DNA of 64,000 nt from Rahnella victoriana (lineage in GTDB: Bacteria; Pseudomonadota; Gammaproteobacteria; Enterobacterales; Enterobacteriaceae). The notes beneath the pieces were generated by a model that saw nothing but the letters and a program-made list of their open reading frames with translations, had not been told where the DNA came from and ran no database searches. The stretch's first letter is position 1, and each line of letters starts with the position of its first letter. The stretch covers positions 310,001 to 374,000 of the forward strand of contig NZ_SJOJ01000001.1 in NCBI RefSeq assembly GCF_004330295.1, given 5' to 3'. The translations under genes and the position numbers were made by a program. Of this stretch, positions 56,410 to 64,000 are shown in pieces.

Positions 56410-58647
56410 GTGGAAAATAGCATGTCGCCCTTCGACGATGACGAGCGGGCAAACTGGAAAACACCGCTTCTTACAGGCATCTCAATCTGCCTGCTGGCTC
56501 TGGTGTGCATGAAAATCATCCAGAACTCGTCTACGCTGGCGGGCCTGTGGCTGCCGACGTCATTGTTGATCCCGGTGTTATTCCATCACAACTTCCGCCA
56601 CTGGATCCCGCTGCTGTGTGCAGCCGCACTGGGTATCGCTGCCGCGCATACGCTGGTGGGCACGCCCTTTCTGCGCTATCTGCCTTATCTGCTGAACAAT
56701 CTGCTGGAAGCCTCGCTGTGCGCGGCGCTTTTGCGGCGCATGCTGTCGCGGCAGGATCCGCTTTCCGGCCTGAACCAGTGGATGAAATTTCTGCTTATCG
56801 CCGTGATTTTCTGCCCGCTGGTCAGTTCGGTGATCATGATGCTGTTTATTCTGCATGTGCATTCGCCGGAGGAATTGCAGAACCGTTTTGCCACCTGGTA
56901 CATGTCAGAAGCCGTGGCTATTCTGGCACTGACGCCGCTGGGGCTGGTGTATCAGCGGGGTTATCTGACTAAGCTGCTCGCCTCACCGCATTTTTTCGGG
57001 CTGCTGCTGACCTTAATCCTGACGCTGGTCGCCGGTTTTCTGGCACTGAAATGGCTGCCTTACACCTTTGCGTTTATCACCATCCCGTTGTTGTGGTGCG
57101 CTATCCGCCTGCCCCGTGTGGAAGCGTTTATTGTTTTTCTGTCGATGACGCTGATGATCGCCCTGCTGCACACCAGCGGGATCATCACCGTGCAACCGCA
57201 TACCATGCAGGTGCCGCAGGGATTAATCTTCCTGCCGTTACTGCTGATCCTGTTACCGGCGAACGCCATGGCGATGGCCATGCATGCCCTGCGCGCTGAA
57301 AAATCGCACATTACCCAGAGCGAAAATCGTTTCCGCAATGCGATGGAATATTCCGCCATCGGCATGGCGCTGGTGTCACCGCAGGGGCAACTTTTACAGG
57401 TCAATAAAGCCCTGTGTAACCTGCTGGGCTATGAATCGGATTACCTGACCACCTTGAATTTTCAGGAAATTACCTATCACGAAGACCTGAGTAATGACCT
57501 TGCCTTACTGAATCAGTTACTCGCCGATGAAATTCAGAGCTACACCCTGGAAAAACGCTACCTGCGCCGCAACGGGGAAACTGTCTGGGCATTTCTGGCC
57601 GTTTCACTGGTGCGCGACGAACAGCATAATCCGCTGTATTTCATCTCACAGATTGAAGATATCAACGAACTCAAGCACACCGAGATGACCAACAAGCGCC
57701 TGTCGGAAGCGCTGCATGAAGAAAAAGAACTGCTGCACATCACCCTGAATTCCATCAACGAAGCGGTGATTTCAACTGACCGGAATATGAACATCACCTT
57801 TATGAATCCGGTCGCCGAGAAGATGACCGGCTGGAAGGAGCAGCAGGCGCAGGGGCAGCCGGTCAACCGCATTGTGGTGATCAGCAAAGGCCCGGATGGC
57901 CCGCTGATCGACAACCTGCTGCACTTTGATATCAACGAAAACCTGCACTCTTCCGTCGAGCGGTCGCTGGTGCTGCACGGTTATCACACCGGTTTGTTCG
58001 ATGTACAGCTGGCCGTTTCCCCGCTGCGTACCCTGAAAGATGAACCGATCGGCATTGTGCTGGTGATTCAGGACGTCAGTAAATCCCGCGAACTGATGCG
58101 TAAGCTCAGCCACAGCGCGTCACACGATTTATTGACCGGACTGGCAAACCGGGGCAGTTTCGAATCGAGCCTGAAAAAAGCCCTGAATCTGACCGCCACA
58201 CAGCACCAGCCTCACGGTCTGGCCTTTATCGATCTGGATCACTTCAAGGCCATTAATGACACCGCAGGTCACGCGGCCGGGGATGAATTACTGCGCCAGA
58301 TCAGCGCACTGATGCAGGAACATATCCGCAACAGCGACCGGCTGGCGCGGCTGGGCGGCGATGAATTTGCGCTGATCCTGTTTGATTGTCCGCTGGAACA
58401 GGGGCTGGCGATGCTGACGCAACTGATCGATAAAATTAACGGCTTCCCGTTTATGTGGGAAGGCAAAATCTACCGCATCGGTGCCAGTGCCGGGCTGACG
58501 GAAATAAACGATGCGAATGTCAGTGGCAGTGAATATATGGCGCAGGCGGATATGGCCTGTTATACCGCCAAACATCACGGACGCGGGCGGGTATTTCGTT
58601 ACGAGCCGGGGCAGAAAACCGCAAAAGCGCATCTGACAGGCGAATAA
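56410..58647 (+). CDS. MASE1-PAS-PAS-GGDEF diguanylate cyclase
   Basis: The 745-residue membrane protein has about eight N-terminal helices (MASE1 type, residues 20-295), two PAS domains (residues about 310-420 and 440-560) and a C-terminal GGDEF domain. The active signature LARLGGDEFALIL is intact, and the inhibitory RxxD site (RNSD) lies five residues before it, so product inhibition is likely. It is laid out like E. coli DgcE without the EAL-like end. The start is GTG at 56410, with AAGG 7 bases upstream. It should raise c-di-GMP and lies near the EAL enzyme YfgF. Confidence 0.93.
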   Translation: MENSMSPFDDDERANWKTPLLTGISICLLALVCMKIIQNSSTLAGLWLPTSLLIPVLFHHNFRHWIPLLCAAALGIAAAHTLVGTPFLRYLPYLLNNLLEASLCAALLRRMLSRQDPLSGLNQWMKFLLIAVIFCPLVSSVIMMLFILHVHSPEELQNRFATWYMSEAVAILALTPLGLVYQRGYLTKLLASPHFFGLLLTLILTLVAGFLALKWLPYTFAFITIPLLWCAIRLPRVEAFIVFLSMTLMIALLHTSGIITVQPHTMQVPQGLIFLPLLLILLPANAMAMAMHALRAEKSHITQSENRFRNAMEYSAIGMALVSPQGQLLQVNKALCNLLGYESDYLTTLNFQEITYHEDLSNDLALLNQLLADEIQSYTLEKRYLRRNGETVWAFLAVSLVRDEQHNPLYFISQIEDINELKHTEMTNKRLSEALHEEKELLHITLNSINEAVISTDRNMNITFMNPVAEKMTGWKEQQAQGQPVNRIVVISKGPDGPLIDNLLHFDINENLHSSVERSLVLHGYHTGLFDVQLAVSPLRTLKDEPIGIVLVIQDVSKSRELMRKLSHSASHDLLTGLANRGSFESSLKKALNLTATQHQPHGLAFIDLDHFKAINDTAGHAAGDELLRQISALMQEHIRNSDRLARLGGDEFALILFDCPLEQGLAMLTQLIDKINGFPFMWEGKIYRIGASAGLTEINDANVSGSEYMAQADMACYTAKHHGRGRVFRYEPGQKTAKAHLTGE

Positions 58648-58651
58648 CCGG

Positions 58652-59524
58652 TCACGGCGTATCGGGCTGCCAGTCATTGTTGAACCACAAATGCAGCGTG
58701 GCGTAGGTGCGCCACGGTTTCCACACTTCGGCATAGCGGGCGATTTGTCCCGGCGTCATGCCTGGAAAACGCTGTTTAATCAGATAGTCACCGCCGAGAA
58801 AAACGTCGGGCGCGGACCAGGCGCGCATCGCCACATAACTGGCGGTCCAGCTGCCAATGCCCGGCATCGCCAGCAGCCGTTTTATGCCCTCCTGCACATC
58901 CGTGATGTCATCAAGCGGTAAACGCCCTTCTGCCACCGCCTGCGCAAAACCAATCAGCCCGGCTGCGCGTCTGGCCTGCACGCCGATACCGCGCAAATCC
59001 TCCACCGTTAACTGCCCGACAACCGCCGGAGACGGGAACAAATGCGTCAGCGCCGCAAACGGTGTACTGACCGGCTCGCCCCATTTTTCAGTCAGCCGCG
59101 TCGCCAGTGTCGCCGCCATTTTTACGCTCACCAGTTGCCCGAGGATCGCCCGCACCACCAGTTCAAAACGGTCAGCACATCCCGGCAGGCGCAATCCCAC
59201 GGCATTTTCCGCCAGCGCCCCCAGACCTTCGGCGATAAGCTGTGGCGGCGCGTCCAGATCCAGCAGACGTCGCACCTGCGCAGCCACCTTCTCCGCCACC
59301 GGCGAGAGTGACGGCGACACCTCCAGCTCGACGCCGTCGCGCTCAGGTAACGGCCGCAGCCGCAACCAGCCGGTCAGGCGCTGGTCATTGTGCATCACCG
59401 CCAGCGTACGCTGGTAATATTCGCCATCCTGCTGCTCCACGCCCTGCAAGGCACGCGCGCCGAGAAACGCCGTCATCCATTGCCAGTCATACGGAGGCTG
59501 ATAGGTCAGAAACAGAGTGGTCAC
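58652..59524 (-). CDS. alkA: DNA-3-methyladenine glycosylase II
   Basis: The 290-residue base excision repair enzyme removes alkylated purines and pyrimidines (E. coli AlkA is 282 aa). It begins with YQPPYDWQWM and has RAILGQLVSVKMAA, the helix-hairpin-helix MPGIGSWTASYVAMRAW and the catalytic Asp in GGDYLIKQR. It has no Ada domain. The stop lies 5 bases from the GGDEF gene's stop (convergent). A terminator separates it from cysS upstream. Confidence 0.95.
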   Translation of the reverse strand: MTTLFLTYQPPYDWQWMTAFLGARALQGVEQQDGEYYQRTLAVMHNDQRLTGWLRLRPLPERDGVELEVSPSLSPVAEKVAAQVRRLLDLDAPPQLIAEGLGALAENAVGLRLPGCADRFELVVRAILGQLVSVKMAATLATRLTEKWGEPVSTPFAALTHLFPSPAVVGQLTVEDLRGIGVQARRAAGLIGFAQAVAEGRLPLDDITDVQEGIKRLLAMPGIGSWTASYVAMRAWSAPDVFLGGDYLIKQRFPGMTPGQIARYAEVWKPWRTYATLHLWFNNDWQPDTP

Positions 59525-59538
59525 AGGAGGCTCCTTAT

Positions 59539-59562
59539 AAAAAAGCCTCCCGGAAGGAGGCT
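59539..59562 (-). terminator. cysS terminator upstream of alkA
   Basis: On the minus strand AGCCTCC pairs with GGAGGCT (59544-59562) around a 5-base loop, then a run of six T. It should stop cysS transcripts before alkA. Confidence 0.82.
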
Positions 59563-59579
59563 ATATGTCTCGCATCTCC

Positions 59580-59695
59580 AAAATAACCGGAGTTGCAGCA
59601 AGGCGGCAAGTGAACGAATCCCGGGGAGCTGACATAAGTCAGTGACCCGGGTTCGCGAACGCAGCCAACGCGGCGGCGGTTTCAGCTATGAAGGA
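59580..59695. repeat. Dispersed imperfect palindromic repeat, copy B
   Basis: It has the framework GAGTTGCAGCAAGGCGGCAA, AATCCCGGGGAGCTGACATA, GTCAGTGACCCGGGTT, GAACGCAGCCAACGC and TATGAAGG. It is followed almost immediately by the cysS stop codon, so it lies in the 3' untranslated region of cysS. Confidence 0.75.
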
Positions 59696-59697
59696 AA

Positions 59698-61089
59698 TTA
59701 TTTGCGACGCCAGGTGGTACCGACCGGTCCGTCTTCTAACACGATGCCCATTTCATTCAGACGATCGCGCGCTTTATCCGCCATGCCCCAGTCTTTGCTG
59801 GCGCGGGCATCGTTACGTTGTTTGATCAACGCTTCGATTTCAGCGACTTCATCATCGTTATCCGCCTGCGCGCCTGATTTCAGGAACTGCTCCGGATCCT
59901 GCTCCAGCAGGCCAAGCACGCCCGCCAGCTGACGCAGTTCCGCCGCCAGACCGTTGGCCGCAGACAGGTCTTCCGCTTTCAGACGGTTGATGTCACGCGC
60001 CATATCGAACAGCACGGAATAGGCTTCCGGCGTGTTGAAATCGTCGTCCATGGCCGCACGGAAACGCGCAACAAACGCGTCGCCACCGGCTGGCGCGGCA
60101 CTGACGTCAGTCCCGCGCAGCGCGGTATACAGGCGTTCCATCGAGGTACGCGCCAGTTTCAGGTTCTCTTCACTGTAGTTCAGCTGGCTGCGGTAATGAC
60201 CCGACATCAGGAAGTAACGCACGCTTTCGGCATCGTAATATTTCAGCACATCGCGCACGGTGAAAAAGTTATCCAGCGATTTGGACATCTTTTCGCGGTC
60301 GATCATCACCATGCCGGAGTGCATCCAGGTGTTGACGTACGGGCCGTCGTGCGCGCAGCTTGACTGTGCAATTTCGTTTTCGTGGTGCGGGAACATCAGA
60401 TCAGAACCGCCGCCGTGAATGTCGAAATGCGCACCAAGTTGTTTGCAGTTCATCGCCGAACATTCGATGTGCCAGCCCGGACGGCCTTCGCCCCACGGAG
60501 AAGTCCAGCTCGGTTCGCCCGGTTTGGACATTTTCCACAGCACGAAGTCCATCGGATTGCGTTTGACGTTAGCTTCTACTTCCACGCGCGCACCGGCCTG
60601 AAGCTGGTCCAGATCCTGACGGGACAACACACCGTAATCAGGATCGCTTTCCACCCAGAACATCACGTCGCCGTTCGACGCAACATAAGCGTGATCGCGG
60701 TCGATCAGCTTCTGCACGATATCGATAATTTCATGAATATGCTGCGTGGCGCGCGGTTCGGAGTCGGGCGGCAAAATGTTCAGGGAGGCGAAATCCGCGT
60801 GCATTTCCGCGATCATACGCTCTGTCAGCGTCATGAACGTTTCGCCCTTTTCAGCCGCACGTTTAATGATTTTGTCGTCGATATCGGTGATGTTACGCAC
60901 GTATTTCAGGTCATAACCGAGGTAACGCAGGTAACGCGATACCACGTCGAAAGACACAAAGGTGCGACCGTGGCCGATATGACACAGGTCGTAAACAGTG
61001 ATCCCACACACGTACATCCCGACTTTACCGGCATGAATTGGCTTGAATTCCTCTTTTTGGCGACTCAGGGTATTAAAAATCTTCAGCAT
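59698..61089 (-). CDS. cysS: Cysteinyl-tRNA synthetase
   Basis: The 463-residue class I synthetase (E. coli 461 aa) charges tRNA-Cys. HIGH appears as [10 protein letters not shown] and KMSKS as [12 protein letters not shown]. Zinc is held by Cys in [10 protein letters not shown], by [12 protein letters not shown], and by His/Glu in [10 protein letters not shown]. It is divergent from ppiB, as in E. coli. Confidence 0.98.
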   Translation of the reverse strand: MLKIFNTLSRQKEEFKPIHAGKVGMYVCGITVYDLCHIGHGRTFVSFDVVSRYLRYLGYDLKYVRNITDIDDKIIKRAAEKGETFMTLTERMIAEMHADFASLNILPPDSEPRATQHIHEIIDIVQKLIDRDHAYVASNGDVMFWVESDPDYGVLSRQDLDQLQAGARVEVEANVKRNPMDFVLWKMSKPGEPSWTSPWGEGRPGWHIECSAMNCKQLGAHFDIHGGGSDLMFPHHENEIAQSSCAHDGPYVNTWMHSGMVMIDREKMSKSLDNFFTVRDVLKYYDAESVRYFLMSGHYRSQLNYSEENLKLARTSMERLYTALRGTDVSAAPAGGDAFVARFRAAMDDDFNTPEAYSVLFDMARDINRLKAEDLSAANGLAAELRQLAGVLGLLEQDPEQFLKSGAQADNDDEVAEIEALIKQRNDARASKDWGMADKARDRLNEMGIVLEDGPVGTTWRRK

Positions 61090-61316
61090 CAGGCTATTCC
61101 GTGTGTTGGGCGTAGAAAATGACGTTGGCGCATTTAAGCGACACTAACGGCCATAATATAACGAAAATGATTTCACCGAAACGGCATAAGGCCGCCGGAC
61201 GGGCTTTAGTGGTCACAAAGGCGCTGCTGACGGCAACTTTTGAGTTATGGTATAAGAAAAGGCTATAGTAGCCGCTCTGACAGAGAGCACACATCAACAT
61301 TAGCAGGATGATAATT

Positions 61317-61811
61317 ATGGTCACTTTACACACCAACCACGGCGACATCGTCATTAAAACTTTCGCAGACAAAGCGCCAGCCACGGTTGAGAACTTCCTG
61401 AACTATTGCCGTAAAGGCTTCTACGACAACACCATTTTCCACCGTGTGATTAACGGTTTCATGATCCAGGGCGGCGGTTTTGAGCCTGGCATGAACCAGA
61501 AAAACACCGATGCACCTATCGATAACGAAGCAGACAACGGCCTGAAAAACACCAAAGGCACGCTGGCGATGGCCCGTACTAACGATCCGCACTCTGCCAC
61601 GGCACAGTTCTTCATCAACGTCACTGACAACGATTTCCTGAACCACAGCGGCAAAAACGCACAGGGTTGGGGTTACTGCGTATTCGCAGAAGTGGTTGAA
61701 GGTCAGGACGTGGTTGACGCGATCAAAGCGGTGAAAACCGGTCGCAGCGGCATGCATCAGGACGTTCCACAAGAAGATGTTGTGATCAAAAGCGTCACAG
61801 TCAGCGAATAA
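61317..61811 (+). CDS. ppiB: Cytosolic peptidyl-prolyl cis-trans isomerase B
   Basis: The 164-residue cyclophilin speeds proline isomerisation in the cytoplasm. The active site shows [24 protein letters not shown] and [13 protein letters not shown]. The length equals E. coli PpiB and no signal peptide is present. The ATG at 61317 fits the family start, with AGGA 8 bases upstream; an in-frame ATG at 61308 overlaps that ribosome site. lpxH follows 11 bases later. Confidence 0.97.
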   Translation: MVTLHTNHGDIVIKTFADKAPATVENFLNYCRKGFYDNTIFHRVINGFMIQGGGFEPGMNQKNTDAPIDNEADNGLKNTKGTLAMARTNDPHSATAQFFINVTDNDFLNHSGKNAQGWGYCVFAEVVEGQDVVDAIKAVKTGRSGMHQDVPQEDVVIKSVTVSE

Positions 61812-61822
61812 TCAACGTCGGG

Positions 61823-62545
61823 ATGACCACGTTTTTTATCGCAGATATCCATCTTTGCGCACAGGAACCGGCAATCACTGCCGGTTTTCTGCGTTTTCTG
61901 CGTGAAGATGCGCCGCAGGCCGACGCCCTGTACATCCTCGGCGACCTGTTCGAAGCCTGGATTGGCGACGACGATCCGCAACCGCTTCACGCCGACATCT
62001 CCGCCGCACTCAATCAGTTACACCAGCAAGGCGTGCCCTGCTTTTTCATTCATGGCAATCGCGATTTTCTGCTCGGCAGACGTTTCGCCCGCGACAGCCT
62101 GATGACATTGCTGCCGGAGAAAAAAGTGCTCGAGTTGTACGGACGCCGCGTGCTGATCCTGCACGGTGACACGCTGTGTACCGACGATGTCGCGTATCAG
62201 AACTTCCGCAAAAAAGTGCACAATCCGTTTATCCAGAAACTGTTCCTGATGCTGCCGCTGAAATGGCGACTGGCGATTGCTGCCAGAATGCGCGCCAACA
62301 GCAAAGCGTCTAATCAGGGCAAATCCATGGACATTATGGATGTGAACCCGCAGGCGGTGGTCAGTGAAATGCAGATGGCGGGCGTCGAATGGATGATCCA
62401 CGGTCACACCCATCGGCCAGCCATTCACGATGTCCCGCTCGGTAACAAAACCGGCCATCGTGTGGTACTCGGCGCCTGGCACGAAGAAGGCTCAATGGTG
62501 AAAGTCACCGCCGATAACGTCGAGCTGATAAGATTCCCGTTTTGA
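61823..62545 (+). CDS. lpxH: UDP-2,3-diacylglucosamine diphosphatase
   Basis: The 240-residue metallophosphoesterase makes lipid X in lipid A synthesis at the inner membrane face. The five metal motifs are [38 protein letters not shown] and [10 protein letters not shown]. The length equals E. coli LpxH. It starts 11 bases after ppiB, probably as an operon. Confidence 0.98.
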   Translation: MTTFFIADIHLCAQEPAITAGFLRFLREDAPQADALYILGDLFEAWIGDDDPQPLHADISAALNQLHQQGVPCFFIHGNRDFLLGRRFARDSLMTLLPEKKVLELYGRRVLILHGDTLCTDDVAYQNFRKKVHNPFIQKLFLMLPLKWRLAIAARMRANSKASNQGKSMDIMDVNPQAVVSEMQMAGVEWMIHGHTHRPAIHDVPLGNKTGHRVVLGAWHEEGSMVKVTADNVELIRFPF

Positions 62546-62559
62546 GTCACCTCAACGTT

Positions 62560-62680
62560 ACCCGAAATAATTTGAGTTGCTGGAAGGCGACAAGCTCATG
62601 AATCCCCGGGAGCTTAGCTGACTAAGTGACCGGGGTGAATGAGCGCAGTCAACGCATCAGCAGCTCAAAGTATGAAGGGT
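62560..62680. repeat. Dispersed imperfect palindromic repeat, copy C
   Basis: It has the framework TTGAGTTGCTGGAAGGCGAC, AATCCCCGGGAGCTTAGCTG, ACTAAGTGACCGGGGTGAAT, GAGCGCAGTCAACGCAT and CAAAGTATGAAGG. It fills the gap between convergent lpxH and miaE, and its end overlaps the miaE 3' end. Confidence 0.75.
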
Positions 62681-63289
62681 AAAGGGTACACCTGAATGGA
62701 AGCGGAACTGTTCGTCCGGGGTTAAGATCAGTTCCGCTTCAATCCTGCCAAACTCCTCCACACGCTCGCTGATATCCGTCCCGGCGTATTGCTCTGCCAG
62801 TGCCAGATAATCGGCAAAATGCCGTGATTCTGAACGCAGCAGCGAGGTGTAAAAGCGCGACAAGGTTTCATCGAGATGCGGTGCAATCTTGGCAAAACGC
62901 TCGCAGGAACGCGCTTCGATGTAGGCCCCGATAATCAGCCGGTCGACCAGAATATTCAGATCATCGTGATGGCGGGTATGTTTAATCATGCCGCTGGCGT
63001 AGCGCGACGGTGAAAGCTGGGTATAGGTGATATTGCGCTTTTGCATGATCTCCACCACTTGTTCGAAGTGATGAAGTTCTTCACGCGCCAGACGCGCCGC
63101 GCAAAACAACAGTTCGGTGCGCTCAAGGTATTTGGTCATCAGGCTCATCGCCGTGGCCGCCGCCTTCTTTTCACAGTTAGCGTGGTCGATCAGCATCACC
63201 GTCTGATTTTCCAGCGCCACATCCACCCACAGCGCGGGCGTTTCACAGTGAAGAAAATCATAAATCGGTGCCAGTAAAGCCTGCGTCAT
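62657..63289 (-). CDS. miaE: tRNA-(ms2io6A) hydroxylase MiaE
   Basis: The 210-residue diiron enzyme hydroxylates the isopentenyl group of ms2i6A37 in tRNAs. The ferritin-like helices carry iron ligands in [22 protein letters not shown] and [14 protein letters not shown]. coli K-12 lacks this gene, while Salmonella and Yersiniaceae have it. The ATG at 63289 is used. Near the 3' end the sequence runs into repeat C, so the last residues may be repeat-derived. Confidence 0.92.
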   Translation of the reverse strand: MTQALLAPIYDFLHCETPALWVDVALENQTVMLIDHANCEKKAAATAMSLMTKYLERTELLFCAARLAREELHHFEQVVEIMQKRNITYTQLSPSRYASGMIKHTRHHDDLNILVDRLIIGAYIEARSCERFAKIAPHLDETLSRFYTSLLRSESRHFADYLALAEQYAGTDISERVEEFGRIEAELILTPDEQFRFHSGVPFTLHTLSC

Positions 63290-63384
63290 AAATCAGTTTC
63301 CAGTCAGGTGTGTCATCAATATCGTGGTGTGGATTATACAAATCTGCCGCCCACTTCTCACCAAAAATGCACCGTTTTGCGGCG

Positions 63385-63400
63385 ACGCAACCGTTTTCCT
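63385..63400. promoter_or_regulatory. PurR operator before purE
   Basis: ACGCAACCGTTTTCCT matches the PurR consensus (ACGCAAACGTTTTCNT) with one mismatch. It lies 17 bases before a TATCAT -10 box (63417-63422), as in the E. coli purEK promoter. Confidence 0.87.
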
Positions 63401-63469
63401 CCCTCACGGAGCATGCTATCATTTGCGCCCTCGCAGTTTCTATTTCCGAATCACAGGAGCTTTACAGAC

Positions 63470-63979
63470 ATGTCATCCAACGTTACCCCGGCAAAAATCG
63501 CCATCGTTATGGGGTCTAAAAGTGACTGGGCGACCATGCAGTTCGCCGCAGAAGTTCTCACAACGCTGAATATTCCTTTCCATGTCGATATCGTCTCCGC
63601 TCACCGTACGCCGGATAAATTGTTCACTTTTGCTGAGCAGGCTTCCGCCAACGGCTTTGATGTGATCATTGCGGGTGCCGGTGGCGCAGCGCATTTACCG
63701 GGCATGCTGGCGGCAAAAACGCTGGTGCCGGTGCTCGGTGTACCGGTGCAAAGTGCTGCACTGAGCGGCATCGACAGCCTGTATTCCATCGTGCAAATGC
63801 CGCGCGGCATCCCGGTCGGTACGCTGGCGATTGGTAAAGCCGGTGCGGCAAACGCTGCATTACTGGCCGCACAAATTCTGGCGCTGCACGATGCTGAGAT
63901 TGCCAAAAATCTGGCCGCGTGGCGCATCGCACAAACCGACGAAGTGCTGAATAATCCCGATCCGCGGGAGGAAGCATGA
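63470..63979 (+). CDS. purE: N5-carboxyaminoimidazole ribonucleotide mutase
   Basis: The 169-residue enzyme converts N5-CAIR to CAIR in purine synthesis. It shows [22 protein letters not shown] and [14 protein letters not shown]. The ATG at 63470 fits the family start, with AGGAG upstream; the frame extends farther without support. The stop overlaps the purK start (ATGA), so translation is coupled. Confidence 0.98.
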   Translation: MSSNVTPAKIAIVMGSKSDWATMQFAAEVLTTLNIPFHVDIVSAHRTPDKLFTFAEQASANGFDVIIAGAGGAAHLPGMLAAKTLVPVLGVPVQSAALSGIDSLYSIVQMPRGIPVGTLAIGKAGAANAALLAAQILALHDAEIAKNLAAWRIAQTDEVLNNPDPREEA

Positions 63980-64000
63980 AGCCGGTTTGCGTACTCGGAA
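63976..64000 (+). CDS. purK: N5-carboxyaminoimidazole ribonucleotide synthase, N-terminal start (partial)
   Basis: The last 25 bases encode MKPVCVLG, matching the start of PurK (E. coli MKQVCVLGNGQLG). It overlaps purE by ATGA, the conserved purEK arrangement. The rest lies beyond the window. Confidence 0.92.

Overview
The window looks like chromosome of an enterobacterium of the Yersiniaceae type (Rahnella, Rouxiella or Serratia-like). Most proteins recall their Escherichia coli counterparts closely, and several blocks keep E. coli gene order: folD-ybcJ; acrD-ypfM-yffB-dapE-ypfN; dapA-bamC-purC; gcvR-bcp-perM-bepA-yfgD-hda-uraA-upp-purM-purN; ppk-ppx-yfgF-yfgG; and cysS-ppiB-lpxH-purE-purK. 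miaE, which E. coli K-12 lacks, is also present. The genus is inferred from recalled sequences and gene order; no search was run.

Layout. Positions 1-6384 hold variable chromosomal genes: the end of a LysR regulator, a sugar acetyltransferase, a decayed stretch, a waaQ-waaL pair for LPS core and O-antigen ligation, and several DUF proteins. Positions 6385-15402 form a compact genomic island inserted in a tRNA-Arg(UCU) gene and bounded by a perfect 47-bp direct repeat. It carries a tyrosine integrase, a helix-turn-helix protein of excisionase type, an N-terminally truncated CdiA with its immunity gene, a second orphan polymorphic toxin with an overlapping immunity gene, an RNA 2'-phosphotransferase (kptA) between the two modules, and broken symE-like and XRE-regulator genes. 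Positions 15403-64000 are mostly core genome: one-carbon and purine metabolism, RND efflux, lysine and DAP synthesis, outer membrane assembly, tRNA modification, polyphosphate turnover, cyclic-di-GMP signalling, Mg2+ transport and DNA repair.

How the genes work together. Purine synthesis recurs (purC, purM-purN, purE-purK), with recognisable PurR operators before purM and purE. folD supplies the formyl-tetrahydrofolate that PurN uses. upp and uraA form a uracil salvage pair. dapA and dapE belong to DAP/lysine synthesis. bamC, bepA, lpxH, waaQ and waaL serve the outer membrane. ppk and ppx make and degrade polyphosphate. yfgF (EAL) and a MASE1-PAS-GGDEF cyclase face each other across yfgG and mgtE.

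The least explained parts are the toxin/kptA island and a two-gene unit (27825-30208) that pairs a TPR/ATP-grasp ligase-like protein with a second SerC-like aminotransferase. This unit sits between ypfN and ypfH, which lie close together in E. coli. A family of about 115-bp imperfect palindromic repeats occurs four times between 44 and 63 kb.
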